Below, piece by piece: positions 29,300 through 40,154 of a stretch of DNA of 64,000 nucleotides. The position numbers and the translations under genes are program-made. Every line of letters begins with the position of its first letter. Position 1 is the first letter of the stretch. The notes beneath the pieces are model-generated. The model was not told the DNA's origin and searched no databases. It saw only the letters and a program-made list of their open reading frames with translations. Source of the DNA: Sepiola atlantica (lineage: Eukaryota > Mollusca > Cephalopoda > Sepiida > Sepiolidae); contig OY744525.1 of the NCBI GenBank assembly GCA_963556195.1, positions 22,447,218 through 22,511,217 on the forward strand, given 5' to 3'.

Positions 29300-31380
29300 A
29301 ACTGAACCATTAAATACCCAACCTCTCCCCCATCTCCTTGCTAACGTGATTCACGTCTGCTGATTCGTGGCCACCGAGAGTTACTACAGGCCGGTTGGCT
29401 AGAAAATGACGTCACTGCATTGCGTGTCAAAACAAGGACCGTCGTAATGACAATAAGAAGGCATTTCGACTTCTCTATTCACTAAATAATCCATCAAAAT
29501 TCAGGAAATCAACCAATTTTAATGAAATTTTCAGGATTTATTAATTAATGATCACGGAATATAATAAATCCATTACTTTATTATAAAGCTTGGTGAAAAT
29601 GTATTATTTCTTGTAAACAAAAAACACTTTTACTAAAGTTATTCAAAATATCAAAACATGTTGAACATACGATATTGTAAATATTTAAAACAAAGCATTA
29701 GAAAACTTTAAAAATTGCATGTAAAAAAGAAAAGAAAAGAACACGATTCGATGCATCTTGAAACTGATCTTTATCCAATATAAATTTAAAGAAAATAATA
29801 ATTCACGATCAAATACTGCAAAAAACTGAATTACGAATTACCATTATTTAAACTTCTAACCCAATCAACCGTAAGTAATTCAGACTTTGAAATTATAGAA
29901 AAAAAAAGTTCAATGTTAACTGTCTGTTTAATAATGGAATCACCAACTCCTATCTTGCTATTAAGAGATAGGTACGTGCAAAATCAAAGGCCGATCCCCA
30001 AAATGTAAAAACATTTTGACCCTCCCTTCACTTAAAAATTCACCAAAATTCAGGAAATCAACCAATTTTAATGAAATTTTCAATATTTATTAATAAACAA
30101 GCACAGGAGATATAGTGAAACATTTTTAAAAAATCTTAGTGAAAATGTATTATTTTTTTTAAAACAAAATACACCTTTACTAAACGTATATTTTTATATA
30201 TATAAAAAAATCCATGATTTTTTTAAATGAAAATAAGATCTGTATATGTTTAAAATATTAAAAAAAACAAACTATTTCGTATATATTACGGAAAATGCCC
30301 CTACACTCTTGTTAATAAAATCAGTATAACTCGAAGAATTAACGATATTATCATTGAATAAAGCATTGTTTAATTAATATTTTTTGTGAAAATTTTGATT
30401 AAATATGATGTTATTTCATTTATTTAATCTACAAAAGTAGAGAAAAGATAGACTCTGCTACACTTAAGACATCGAAAAAAAGTAATAAAAAAAAAAATGG
30501 AACACTACTTTTTTTTATCAAATAATGAATAAGTAATTCAGACTTGATTTTTTATATAATTAAAAAAAATTCAAACTTACTACACTATATTTAGTCGGTG
30601 TAAACATTTTTACGGGTATCCATATTTGCAGTAATTATTTCTCTTTTGGAAATCCAAACATATGCAGTAGGCATTTTAACTTTGTGAATTATGAAATGAA
30701 ATTTTTAAAAGCGCGAAATTATTTTAAAATTGGTTGATTTCCTGAATTTTGATTCCATTATTAAACAAACAGTTAACACAACTTTTTTTTTGTATACTTT
30801 TTAAGCAAATTTCAAAGTCTGAATTACTTACGGTTGATTGGGTTAGAAGTTTAAATAATGGTAATTCATAATTCAGTTTTTTGCAGTATTTGATCGTGAA
30901 TTATTATTTTCTTTAAATTTATATTGAATAAAGATCAGTTTCAAGATGCATCGAACCGTGTTCTTTTCTTTTCTTTTTTACATGCAATTTTTAAAGTTTT
31001 CTAATGCTTTGTTTTAAATATTTACAATATCGTATGTTCAACATGTTTTGATATTTTGAATAACTTTAGTAAAGGTATTTTTTGTTTACAAGAAATAATA
31101 CATTTGCACCAAGCTTTCTAATAAAGTAATGGATTTATTATATTCCGTGATCATTAATTAATAAATCCTGAAAATTTCATTAAAATTGGTTGATTTCCTG
31201 AATTTTGATGGATTATTTAGTGAATGGAGAAGTCGGAATGCCTTCTTATTGTTATTACTACGGTCCTTGTTTTGACACGGAAGTCAGTGACGTCAGAGGG
31301 GGGCAGGAAGTTAGTTGCTTGGCCTGTAGTAACTCTCGGTGGCCACGGCTGATTACCCCTCTCTCCCCCTCTTCCAAGAA
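29300..31380. mobile_element. ~2-kb inverted repeat element FB6 with nested copies
   Basis: Left arm about 29,340-29,945 and right arm about 30,755-31,350 are reverse complements along ~600 bp. Landmarks: GTGGCCACCGAGAGTTACTAC, GTGTCAAAACAAGGACCGT, CACTAAATAATCCATCAAAA, GGAAATCAACCAATTTTAA, GATGCATCTTGAAACTGATC, TAAACTTCTAACCCAATCAACC. The ~800-bp centre holds a diverged direct copy of part of the left arm (30,040-30,190 and 30,530-30,590). No coding frame is seen inside; a short frame at 31,205-31,390 lies on the arm end. Confidence 0.9.
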
Positions 31381-32255
31381 GGGAAAGTAATCCTAACACC
31401 ACTCAGAATAGAGGTATGGAAAATTCTTTCAGATTCAAACAATAAATTTGGTTGGATCGTCACAGAGTATTATAATGTAAAAAAAAATATGTAAAATGAC
31501 TTTTTAAAATCTGATTTAGTGTTAAAAAAAAATTCAGTTACTTTATATCTTTTATTCTATTTAATAAAATTTTGCAGTGAAAGGGGTTGAACAAAAATTG
31601 ACCAATAGAATGATGTTTTTTGAAAACCGGCAGTAATTTGAGACTGACGCTACCACGGTCGTGACATTACACATTAAAAGTGTTGTGCGCCTTAAAAAGA
31701 AAAGCGCTCAATATCAGGTTTCTTTTATTGGTACTTTTTCGGAAAAAGCAACCAAATATTTAAATACGAAACAAGCGTGATGTATGTACTACGGATGTGA
31801 ACGGAGAAAGACGAATCAAGTTGCTCCGTTCTGAATGTTACCGAATCTCTATGTTAGGTTAAGACTAGTGAAGACCAGACTTCCTCATACCATATTTCTG
31901 GCCTTGTGCCACGTTTTGTTTTTGATTTTATTACAAATAAATATTAGAGCCAGTTTTGTAAAATAGCCATAGGTATTATCGTTATTATTCTCTCGTAGGA
32001 GAGAGAGCAAGACAGACAATAACCCTCTTTATCAGGTATCTTAAAATCCTGCAATAAATATTTTAAATTGAAATGTTACCTTTTTATCGAGTAAGCCATC
32101 CTTCCAACTCACCATTGTTCGCCTAATTTGAAAGAAAACACTATGTCAAATTCTAAATACATATGAAACAAAAAATAATAAATAAATCCCTGAACGTTTT
32201 GTAAACAAAATATCAACGACAATTTATTGAAAATATACCCACCAACTCTTAAAGT
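31381..32255. other. Unassigned non-coding stretch
   Basis: No gene, RNA motif or internal repeat match recognised. Confidence 0.5.
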
Positions 32256-32590
32256 ATTATTTACTCCTCTCCAGGAGTTAGGCACAAGGCCAGTTTTATC
32301 CTACTCCCACAAGTAAGATGTGACCCAAGGTCGGGTCGGAAAGTGGGGGTTGAAAAGCCAGCACCCAAGAGGTGAGCACTCTGACCATCAAAAATTGCCT
32401 GGGCAGTCCCGTCGGCATTCCCCAGTAGGGGCGCCTCAGGCAGTAAGCAATAAACTTACTCCTCCTCAAAGAGGGGAGGCGAAGCCTGGGAGGGTGGACC
32501 TCCTAGAACTGCACAGGACAGACCCATAGACCGGCATAAATCAAGCCCCGAAGGCCAAGACAATACCAGTCTATGGGGTGTAGTAACTCT
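32256..32590 (+). repeat. Dispersed repeat R1, most complete plus-strand copy
   Basis: CTCCTCTCCAGGAGTTAGGC, GATGTGACCCAAGGTCGGG, TTGCCTGGGCAGTCCCGTCGG, CAGTAGGGGCGCCTCAGGC, CTTACTCCTCCTCAAAGAGG, CTAGAACTGCACAGGACAGA, GTCTATGGGGTGTAGTA. Matches the reverse copy at 20,215-20,678 throughout. Confidence 0.85.
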
Positions 32591-33240
32591 TAAAGTAACT
32601 TATTTTTTCTCAACACAGTCATATCAAATCACCGTGACAGTAAATCAGTCTAGTTTCAACTTATTGATTGGCACTAAAAAGTTATGAGTTCAATTCCTAG
32701 TTGCAGCATTCTCTCTCCCCCCCACCCTTCTCATTTCTTATTTATTAAACACTCATTTTCGAATCATCAAAAATAAATTTGTTAAAATGATTTATTTAAA
32801 TTTTTTTTTACGATTTGGTATTCATTTTTATTGATTTTAGATTAGGTTGTGTCTGTGGTTAAATCTTGTATCGACCAACGATCTCTGGCTTTCCGAAAAA
32901 AAACATTTCAAAGAACTTTTTCTAAAACTGACTTTTGGCAGAATCGAAAACTAGTAATTTTCTATGATTTTAGATTGGAGGGGGTGGGGGGGTGATTAAA
33001 ACATAAATTAAGTGTCAACACTCATTTACTTTACAACACATATACATTTACACACCAGTTGAACAACTAAAAATAAACAGAAAAAAAAATTTGTAGCGAC
33101 TTTTTTTAGGGAGGGAAATGATTAAGATTCAGACAATTTCGGAATAATTCACTTTTTCAGTATTTATTTAATAAATTGTAATTTCCTAATATATGGTCAT
33201 TTATAATTTGCAATGAAATCGGTTTTTGGCATTACTCCAA
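32591..33240. other. Unassigned stretch
   Basis: GAGTTCAATTCCTAGTTGC at 32,688 is weakly B-box-like but without a usable A box. Nothing else. Confidence 0.4.
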
Positions 33241-33244
33241 ACAA

Positions 33245-33545
33245 CTTATTATTATTAGCTGGTACTACCAGATCAGGCTGTCTAAAGATACCGGCTTCCT
33301 GACCACAAAATGCACCAAACATGGATGTTATTATTTTGTTTTCCTTTCCCTTTGAAAAACTCAATCATGTTCTGCAAAAATAAAAACAACAATCCCCCCC
33401 CCCCTACAAAACAATTAATAAAAACTTGCACATACAAAGAACTTGAAGCATAACAACTTTTACCAAAATGACCGGATTGGGCATTTGATAAGCCGAAAAT
33501 GGTTGATATGCCGTAAAACTAACCAACCAACCAACCAAACCAATA
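33245..33545 (-). repeat. Repeat family E, reverse copy
   Basis: Reverse complement of 15,420-15,660: TACCAGATCAGGCTGTC, ATACCGGCTTCCTGACC, TTTGCAGAACATGATTGAG (reverse), AAAATGACCGGATTGGGCAT, AAAATGGTTGATATGCCGT. Confidence 0.8.
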
Positions 33546-33585
33546 CTTCTTATTACTTAAAATTATGTTTTAGTAAAAAAAATAA

Positions 33586-33690
33586 TACAAATTATCAATC
33601 TTTATCTAAAAGAATTCAACATTATTATTATAAATAATGTTGAATTCTTTTAGATAAGGATTGATAATTTGTATTATTTGAACTACTGTT
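33586..33690. mobile_element. Foldback element FB7
   Basis: Arms of ~45 bp (AAATTATCAATCTTTATC, AAAAGAATTCAACATTATT) meet at ATTAT near 33,630. The right side runs into the R4 phrase GAACTACTGTTCTCATCTTG. Confidence 0.9.
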
Positions 33691-33837
33691 CTCATCTTGT
33701 GTATTCTCCAATCTTCTTCAGATGCATCATGTCAATATATTTGTTATGATAAGCGTTTGGTAGCAACAAAAAAAGGAGACAAAACAGAATTAAAATTAAA
33801 CAAATTGTATTGTTTCAAAATACATTAGATTCAAAAC

Positions 33838-34373
33838 AAAGTTGTTGTTGTTGTTGTTGTTGTTCTTCTTCTTCTTCTTCCGTGTGTAGAGCTCTTGTTG
33901 TTGTTATTCTGCCGTGGTAGAGTCGTTGCTGTTATTGTTGTTGTTCTGCTGTGGTGGAGTTGTTGCTGTTGTTGTTGTTGTTCTGTCGTGGTAGAGTCGT
34001 TACTGTTGTTGCTGTTGTTCTGCCGTGGTAGAGTCGTTGCTGTTGTTGTTCTGCCGTGGTAGGGTCGCTGTTGTTGTTGTTGTTGTTGTTGTTGTTCAAG
34101 GTGTGATATAGCCAGGATGGCGATGTCGTTGGTGGTTCGAGTGGCGTGGGTTAGTTGAGTGAACGGTGGTGGAGTTGTTGCTGCTGTTGTTGTTCTGTCG
34201 TGGTAGAGTCGTTGCTGTTATTGTTATTGTTCTGCTGTGGTGGAGTTGTTGCTGCTGTTGTTGTTCTGTCGTGGTAGGGTCGCTGTTGTTCAAGGTGTGA
34301 TATAGCCAGGATGTCGTTGGTGGTTCGAGTGGCGTGGGTTAGTTGAGTGAACGGTCGATAGCGACACACCCGT
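33838..34373 (+). repeat. GTT-rich minisatellite with a 193-bp duplication
   Basis: (GTT)n and (CTT)n interspersed with CTGCCGTGGTAGAGTCGTTGC-like units. The block CAAGGTGTGATATAGCCAGGATG ... GGTTAGTTGAGTGAACGGT occurs at about 34,097-34,167 and again at 34,290-34,354, with a ~193-bp offset. Gln/Asn/Thr-rich minus-strand frames here are repeat translations. Confidence 0.9.
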
Positions 34374-34867
34374 TCAATGTCGGGTTCCAGGTGAGACTGC
34401 AGCTTGCTGTCGGGCTCCCGCTATTTAAGAGTAGTATGCGGACGGAGTCGTAGACATCCGGCTCCCAAACGACAGGAACAAAAAATGGTCCTTGACTTTA
34501 GAAAACTGTGTCTCTTTTAAATCTTATTTTCGCCATAGCGAGCACGGCACATGAGTAATCGGTACACAACTTTGTGGTGATGTGCATGACTCTGTGCTCC
34601 AACTCTGGTGCAACCATGGTGACTAGAGAACATATCTTAGTGTACCTAATTCCACTTTTAAGCAGTTAGAAACCACAGAAATAAGGCATACTTGGACGGC
34701 GAAACCAAATGAGATATAAAAATCGTAACATATCTGTATCGATTCCCAAGCTTTACAAAGATCCCCAACTAAGAAACACATATATGGACACCTTCCTCCT
34801 ATCTCAGTCTGGCTAAGAGAGAAGACTTTGGATCGTTGGTCACTCCGAGAGAAGTAAGTAGGAATTT
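34374..34867. other. Unassigned, GC-richer at the start
   Basis: 34,380-34,480 contains TGTCGGGTTCCAGG, TGTCGGGCTCCCGCTATTTAAGAG and CATCCGGCTCCC, reminiscent of an LTR or promoter but without a partner copy in the window. A minus-strand frame (34,623-34,895) has no recognised domain. Confidence 0.35.
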
Positions 34868-35071
34868 GTGAGTGACACAATTCTTTGCAATCCATTATGT
34901 GGCAAAGGATCGGTTACAAGGCATCATCACACCTACATCGACCAACTTGTAGAAGACTCTGGATTCCATCTTGAGGACCTGCCGACAGCGACGTCTGACA
35001 GAAATGGTCGGAGAGAACGAGTTAAGAAAATCCAAGAAGAATTCTCAACCTGGTTGATTGATATTTTATGA
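34868..35071 (+). pseudogene. LINE-C (endonuclease/RT-type) C-terminal remnant
   Basis: The frame encodes HHHTYIDQLVEDSG, then LEDLPTATSDRNGRRERVKKI, the pattern (tyrosine/aspartate-leucine, then ...DR.GWR.RV) typical of the last ~40 residues of LINE ORF2-like proteins common in invertebrate genomes. It lacks an ATG and all upstream domains and ends in TGA or TAA near 35,071. Assignment to a clade is not possible. Confidence 0.55.
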
Positions 35072-35565
35072 AATTACCCAATAAATTAAGCGGAAGTTTA
35101 GCTGAATTTAAGTTTGATTCAGATTGACACACATGCATAGTAACGTGTTTTTTAAATATGTTGTAATCGTTAAAAGCGACTCTATTGAATATAACATTTA
35201 GTACATTTTTCAGTTAACGGAGAGCATTTTCAAAAAGTCAAAAATTCATGGGTTTTATAGATTTTTGTTATTTGAAATGATTTGATCATCCAAGTTGGCG
35301 CAAAATACATTTTTTGGGAAAAAAAAACTATTTTAGTTTTCTAGACAGGTGTAGGGTTAGGGTTTAGGATTAAGGGTTTAAGGTTGGGTTTAGGGTTTAG
35401 GGTTACGTTTAGGGTTAGGGTTTTCATCTTGCAATTAAAATGTGACCTCATAGAACCCACATGAAGAAAAAGCGTTTATGGGACAGGTTACCTGGAAAGG
35501 GCAGTAACTTTTGATATCTGGGTAATAATTGGTGTGTGTGTAGGGGGGGGGGTAGGAAGTGTTTT
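35072..35565. other. Unassigned stretch with a short TTAGGG-like array
   Basis: At 35,350-35,422 GGGTTAGGGTTTAGG and variants recur (about nine GGGTT steps), a small interstitial telomere-like array. Otherwise nothing. Confidence 0.7.
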
Positions 35566-35569
35566 CCAT

Positions 35570-36045
35570 TGAACTTTTGTTCGTCCCAAACAAGGTATAT
35601 TGCCACTGAAGCATAAGGGGATACTATGATAGGAGCCAGATTTATAAGGGGCAACCTGGATGGGGAGTTGAACAGCGAGATGTTTGTTCACATTACATTT
35701 AAATTTCTGCATTCATCAGGGAAATTGGGAGCAGAGAGGGAATTCGAAAGGCAAGTGTTCTGAGGAAAGAAGCTATTAGAGTAGAAAATATTTCGGTATC
35801 TAAGGACTTCTACAGTGAATGGGTGGGATTTTGCTGCTAGTCAGAATGGTCGGGGGTATTTTCGTTGAAGAGGGTACAAGTGCAGTAAGTTCATCGGAGC
35901 ACATTCCATGGAAGTACTTGTAAGACAAACACCGGGAATGCAACACTGCGATGATGTGACAGGAGTTGGAGCTTGGCAGACAGTGTGGGACCTATTAGGT
36001 TAGAAATTCGTTTCTGCACCCTGCCCAAGAGTTGTAAGGAGAAAG
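35570..36045 (-). pseudogene. LINE-A 3' coding end and UTR, second copy
   Basis: Parallels 11,995-12,430: CGTCCCAAACAAGGTATATTGCC, GAGTTGAACAGCGAGATG, TTCTACAGTGAATGGGTGG, GTGCAGTAAGTTCATCGGAG, CATGGAAGTACTTGTAAGAC, AGGAGTTGGAGCTTGGC, TGCACCCTGCCCAAGAG. Many indels; no intact frame. Confidence 0.8.
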
Positions 36046-36309
36046 AAGCAATAAGGGTGTTTATGTAGAACTAACATGCTCTCGGTTGTGAAATTAATCA
36101 ATTTTCAATCCTTAAAGACTGGAACATGACTTTGGAACCAATCAAGAGTAAGGGAGATAATTATCTCTTTTAGACTCGACACAAGAAATAAAGTTTTCTT
36201 TTCTTTTTATTCAGCAAATATTTGATTTTTCATATAAAAATTTGTAAATTTACTTCACTAGAATTATGGCCCAAATTCTACTAGAAATAAAATATTAAAT
36301 TGTTTTTTT

Positions 36310-36715
36310 ACGCGAATACGTAGTTAAAACAAAATAAATTGTTTTGGACTATTAAAATAATTTGAAGCGCTATTCATAATGTTTGCCCATTCATTCATTT
36401 TTTTTATTATTGCTAAGCTATAATTATTTTCTGAAGATAATGTTTTAAGCTCTATTTATAAGAAAGTCCAAATAGATCAATTGGTAGAACCTCAGACTGA
36501 AGATCTCAAGGTTTCGGTTTCGATTTCCGGTTATGGCATCTGCTTTATTTGTTGGAGATTTATAATTTACTATTGATGCAATATTTTCCATTTTTAAAGG
36601 TAGTTAAGATCTCTGATATTTCGAAATTAGACAAATTCCGCAATGTATTTATTATCTTAAAAAAAATTGTGACGGACGGACAAAATCGCTATTTATTTAA
36701 GATGATTTAATAAGG
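36310..36715 (+). repeat. Composite repeat S2 containing a tRNA-Phe-derived SINE head, copy 1
   Basis: The segment 36,475-36,541 resembles a tRNA-Phe: A-box-like TAGATCAATTGGTAG, an anticodon arm CAGACTGAAGATCTC (loop with GAA), and B-box-like GGTTTCGATTTCC. Similarity to the reverse copy at 52,878-53,292 extends both upstream (AAATAAATTGTTTTGGACTA, AATGTTTTAAGCTCTATTTAT) and downstream (TTGATGCAATATTTTCC, GTTAAGATCTCTGATATTTCG, GACGGACGGACAAAATCGC). The repeated unit is therefore ~410 bp, longer than the tRNA part. Pol III transcription is possible but unproven. Confidence 0.75.
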
Positions 36716-37069
36716 ATGTTAAGTGAGAAAACATGTCTTTCATTAAACCCAAAACTAACCCTAAGTCCGGAGTAGTAGCAGAGAATGATGGGATCTAGAT
36801 GAAGACCCTGAAATCGATTTGATTCATAATTCCAAGATGCCAGTCGAAAATGTTAGGATTGTGGTCAAGACTCTAAATTTGGCTTCCCTTTTTGGTAAAT
36901 TCCAACAACAAAAAAATTAGATTTTCAATTTAAAAAAGAAAGCATTTTGAGATGGCTTGTATTTCTCAAAACTTTGTGATGAGGGGGAGGGGGTCTGTTT
37001 AGATTACATTTTAATAGCAAACTGACTCTGCCCCATTTCTAAAAAAAAAAGAAAGATATTGGTGAATGG
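36716..37069. other. Unassigned stretch
   Basis: Nothing recognised. Confidence 0.5.
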
Positions 37070-37185
37070 AACAGAAGAGTTAACACCCCCCTCCTCGTGT
37101 TAAGAATGGATTTCTAAATAATAACGTTATTATTTAGAAACATTCTTAATATGAGGAGAGGGGGGTTTTGTTAACTATTCTGTAC
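37070..37185. mobile_element. Foldback element FB8
   Basis: Arms of ~50 bp: GTTAACACCCCCCTCCTCG, TTAAGAATG, CTAAATAATAAC, meeting at AACGTT (about 37,126) with no loop, then the reverse. Confidence 0.9.
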
Positions 37186-37215
37186 CTTTACCAGAAAAAG
37201 TAATCTTCTGCACAT

Positions 37216-37765
37216 TTGAGGGCGAAAATAGTTCAAATGACTAAAAGAATAAGAGTCAAATTCGGCCCAAGATGGAGTAATGCTGCCACATCTGGAGAGG
37301 TGCCGCAGAGCACTCTTTCTTGCCTTGACAGAGTACAAAATCGACTTCGCAATCTAGAGGGAGGTAATCTTTTCTCTTCCCTACAGCCTTTTCTCACAGA
37401 AGAGGCGTTACTAGTCTTTTCCTACTCTACTAATATTTCCATAGTTGGTGCTCGGCTCGGCTCGGCTTTAAGCTCTGGTTCCCCACCAAAAAACCTTCTC
37501 AGCAAGAACTCGTCTTACTATGAACAAAGTTTCTTTCTAAGAACTTCCCACCTGTGGAACACGTTATCGTGGAAATGTTTCCCTATACACTACAACATGG
37601 TCATTTTCAAGTCCAATGTCAACAAATATCTGTCATGTCGTCCTGTGAATTAAGCATAGTTCTCAATCCTTTCATAGTAATGTTCCATCATCTAACTAAA
37701 CATCTCACTAACCTTTATCCTCAAGTGGCTTTCGGCCTTCGTAAGTGGTGAACCATTAATATAAA
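37216..37765 (+). pseudogene. LINE-B reverse transcriptase C-terminus and 3' UTR (best copy)
   Basis: The plus frame encodes LSCLDRVQNRLRNLEGG, SSLQPF, then after frame-disturbed middle residues YEQSFFLRTSHLWNTLSW and NMVIFKSNVNKYLS, the classical C-terminal end of Jockey/CR1-type LINE ORF2 proteins. The central part (about 37,400-37,500) is out of register, so the copy is broken. The 3' UTR carries CCTCAAGTGGCTTTCGGCC and GTAAGTGGTGAACCATTA. Six other fragments of this family are in the window. Confidence 0.85.
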
Positions 37766-38449
37766 TAAATTACGAATATATTTTTATACTAAAAACAGCT
37801 CTACTTGTTATTGAGCACTTTTTATAAACACTGGAGTTTCAATGGATTAACATCTGAAGAGTTTGAATGTAAAACGCGATAAATCCAATTTCTTTAAATT
37901 GAAACGTTAATAAATAAAAGAGCAAATATATTAAATATAGACTTCAAATATAAGATTATTTTAATTGAAAGTAACAATTAATTATTCCGGTATCATATTT
38001 TGTAAAACATAATTTGAGTGTGTGGTCGAGTGTTGAAATGTAACACTTTTTATAGCGCTAGTTTCGTATTTTTTTAAATGGCGTTTATCGCGTGTTGCAT
38101 TCTAACTGTTCATGAATAATATCATCTTAAGTTTATGCATTTTGATTAATTAAAACTATGAAGATATGCACGCTTAAATATTCCACTTTAACTCTGAACG
38201 GTGTGACGTTAGTCACGTGACTATCTTACTCTCTCTTTCTCTCGAACACTCGAAGCAAACAGACGGGAATAGGAATAAAAAAAAAAAGGAAAAAAAGTGG
38301 TTATTCGTTCCTGAATTCCGAAAAGATATGTGAACAATATATGAGTAAATGCGACTTACATTTTCTGTTGGTTGTGATGCTCTGAGAGTCTGTGCGACAA
38401 CCACCCGAAAAGGGGACTCTAATACGACTGCTACCAGGGTTTGTGACTT
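37766..38449. other. Unassigned stretch
   Basis: AAAACAGCTCTACTTGTTATTGAGCACTTTTTATAAAC at 37,783 is echoed at 41,170 and, reversed, at 5,495-5,522, marking a further short dispersed repeat. No gene. Confidence 0.4.
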
Positions 38450-38695
38450 AATCATAGTTCTTTTCCAAGAACTTCCCACTTGTGGAACACGTTACCACAG
38501 GAATGTTTCCCAACAGACTACAACATGGTCGTCTTCAAGTCTAATGTCAACAAATATCTGTCGAGTCGACCTGTGAATTAATCATAGTTCTCAATCCTTT
38601 CATAGTACTGTTCCATCATCCAAGTAAAAATCTCACTAACTTTTATCCTCGAGTGGCTTTTGGCCTTGGTAAGTGCTGAACAATTAGTATATATA
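38450..38695 (+). pseudogene. LINE-B 3'-end fragment with (TA) tail
   Basis: CCAAGAACTTCCCACTTGTGG, ACAACATGGTCGTCTTCAAG, TCGAGTGGCTTTTGGCCTTGG, ending AGTATATATA. Reads NMVVFKSNVNKYLS-like in one frame. Confidence 0.8.
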
Positions 38696-39409
38696 TAACA
38701 AAAAAACCCAACTAGAATAAAAAGATCAATGTTAGCTTTCTGAAAATGCTACCCCATCAACCGAAAAATACGAAAATTCCAAGTAAGTTGTCAATAAATT
38801 AAACTCATGAGGCCTCCAGATCACTGTGGAAACCATCCTAGTGTTCAGAAGTTTGGAGGTTCGTTTTTTCCGCTGGATACACAGTAACGAGCGGCTGTCA
38901 ATCTAACGCTTCCACTGCGTAAAAAGTCTGCGTTAACGTAACTGGCTTCATAATTATTTTCGTTTTTATTCTATTTTTTGTTCAAGAAAGTCTAAGAACA
39001 AGGTAGAATAATTTCAGTTTTCTTCCAGCTTTTCTCGTCAGTTTAAAATTGACTGATTTCAAATCAATTTTGAAGATATGAGAATTTCAAAAGAAAATTA
39101 AATCAATCCGATTCTAAGAATACATCTTGGTAAGTCCACATTTGCAACAAAAAATCGGAACATAAAAACAATTACTCAGCTGATCATTATAGAAGCTCTG
39201 AGACTTGAGCCAAAAATACAACTTATAAACAAGTCACATATATTTGCGGATATCGTTAGTTGATTTGATTATCCTGAACGCAAGGTTAAATCTCAACCAG
39301 CTCAGCGAGCAGTTTTCCCAATAAGCATTTATTTATAAAAATCAGACTTTTATACTTAAATAACCTATGATGCTTTTTCTCCAGCTCTCCTGAAAATAGC
39401 ACAGTCTAA
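38696..39409. other. Unassigned stretch
   Basis: No gene or repeat match recognised. Confidence 0.5.
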
Positions 39410-39734
39410 TAATATAGAGTGAAGATCCCCTTGAACTTAGGGAAAAGAAAAAGTCATACAGAGCAAGACCAGTTGAATGGGGAGGTTGCTTCAGTAGAGC
39501 GATTTTCTTTCTCGGCTTGGAACAGCTGGATGCTCACAGTATTGTGAGCAGGTGCATTGTCGTGGTGAAGAAAACACAAAAGCAAGTGAAAAGAAAATGA
39601 AATGATTGCAGAAAGCTAAGGTTACAGTTCTATACTCCCAAGATACCATGTTAAATGATGACACACTTCGCTTATCCCTCTTTCGCCTACAGCTCACACA
39701 GCACAGTTCCATTATTTTCCAGACACACCTCGTG
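39410..39734 (-). pseudogene. Mariner transposase remnant
   Basis: Minus-strand codons at 39,544-39,567 give HHDNAPAH, the signature around the second catalytic Asp of mariner transposases. A frame-shifted continuation (about 39,440-39,480) resembles the following SPDLA..DFFLFP region. The right end reads, on the minus strand, CGAGGTGTGTCTGGAAAATAA next to TA (39,735-39,736), like a mariner inverted terminal repeat. Most of the transposase N-terminus is deleted. The frame at 39,491-39,805 on this strand is not the transposase frame. Confidence 0.7.
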
Positions 39735-39854
39735 TATATATGCATGCTTATATACTCCGAAGAAGCTGATAATACATTGAAACGTTCATAAAGAGCAACA
39801 TTCACATCAGAATTTCATTGTAATTTTTTTTGTTTGTTATATCTTTCTTTTTTT

Positions 39855-39965
39855 TTTACTGACGGGTCACCGCTTATCAAGGCCCGGGGCTACTCGAGGA
39901 TAACGATTAAAAGGATTGTTGGTTGGACGATGATCATAGTCACAAGAAGATTGGAACCAGTAAAA
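39855..39965 (-). mobile_element. LINE-B 3'-UTR fragment, reverse
   Basis: ACCGCTTATCAAGGCCCGGGGC, TACTCGAGGATAACG, TTGGTTGGACGATG: reverse complement of the LINE-B 3' UTR as at 43,320-43,395. Confidence 0.65.
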
Positions 39966-40044
39966 TGTGCATCCATTTCTTTTCAAAACGTATATAACAA
40001 TAATAAATAATATATGTGGCGTAAAAACATATTGTTATGCAAAA

Positions 40045-40110
40045 AAGGACAATTGTATGCCGGACAATTGTGTACCAGACAATTGTGTACCAGACAATTG
40101 CACCCCCGGA
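40045..40110 (+). repeat. GGACAATTGT tandem motif
   Basis: GGACAATTGTATGCC, GGACAATTGTGTACC, AGACAATTGTGTACC, AGACAATTGCACCCC: four ~17-bp units. A reversed relative (GGTATGCAATTGTCC) lies at about 40,931-40,950, beyond the telomere-like array. Confidence 0.85.
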
Positions 40111-40154
40111 TAATTTTGAAGTTACCAAAAGTTTTGAATTTTATGTTCTCTTAA

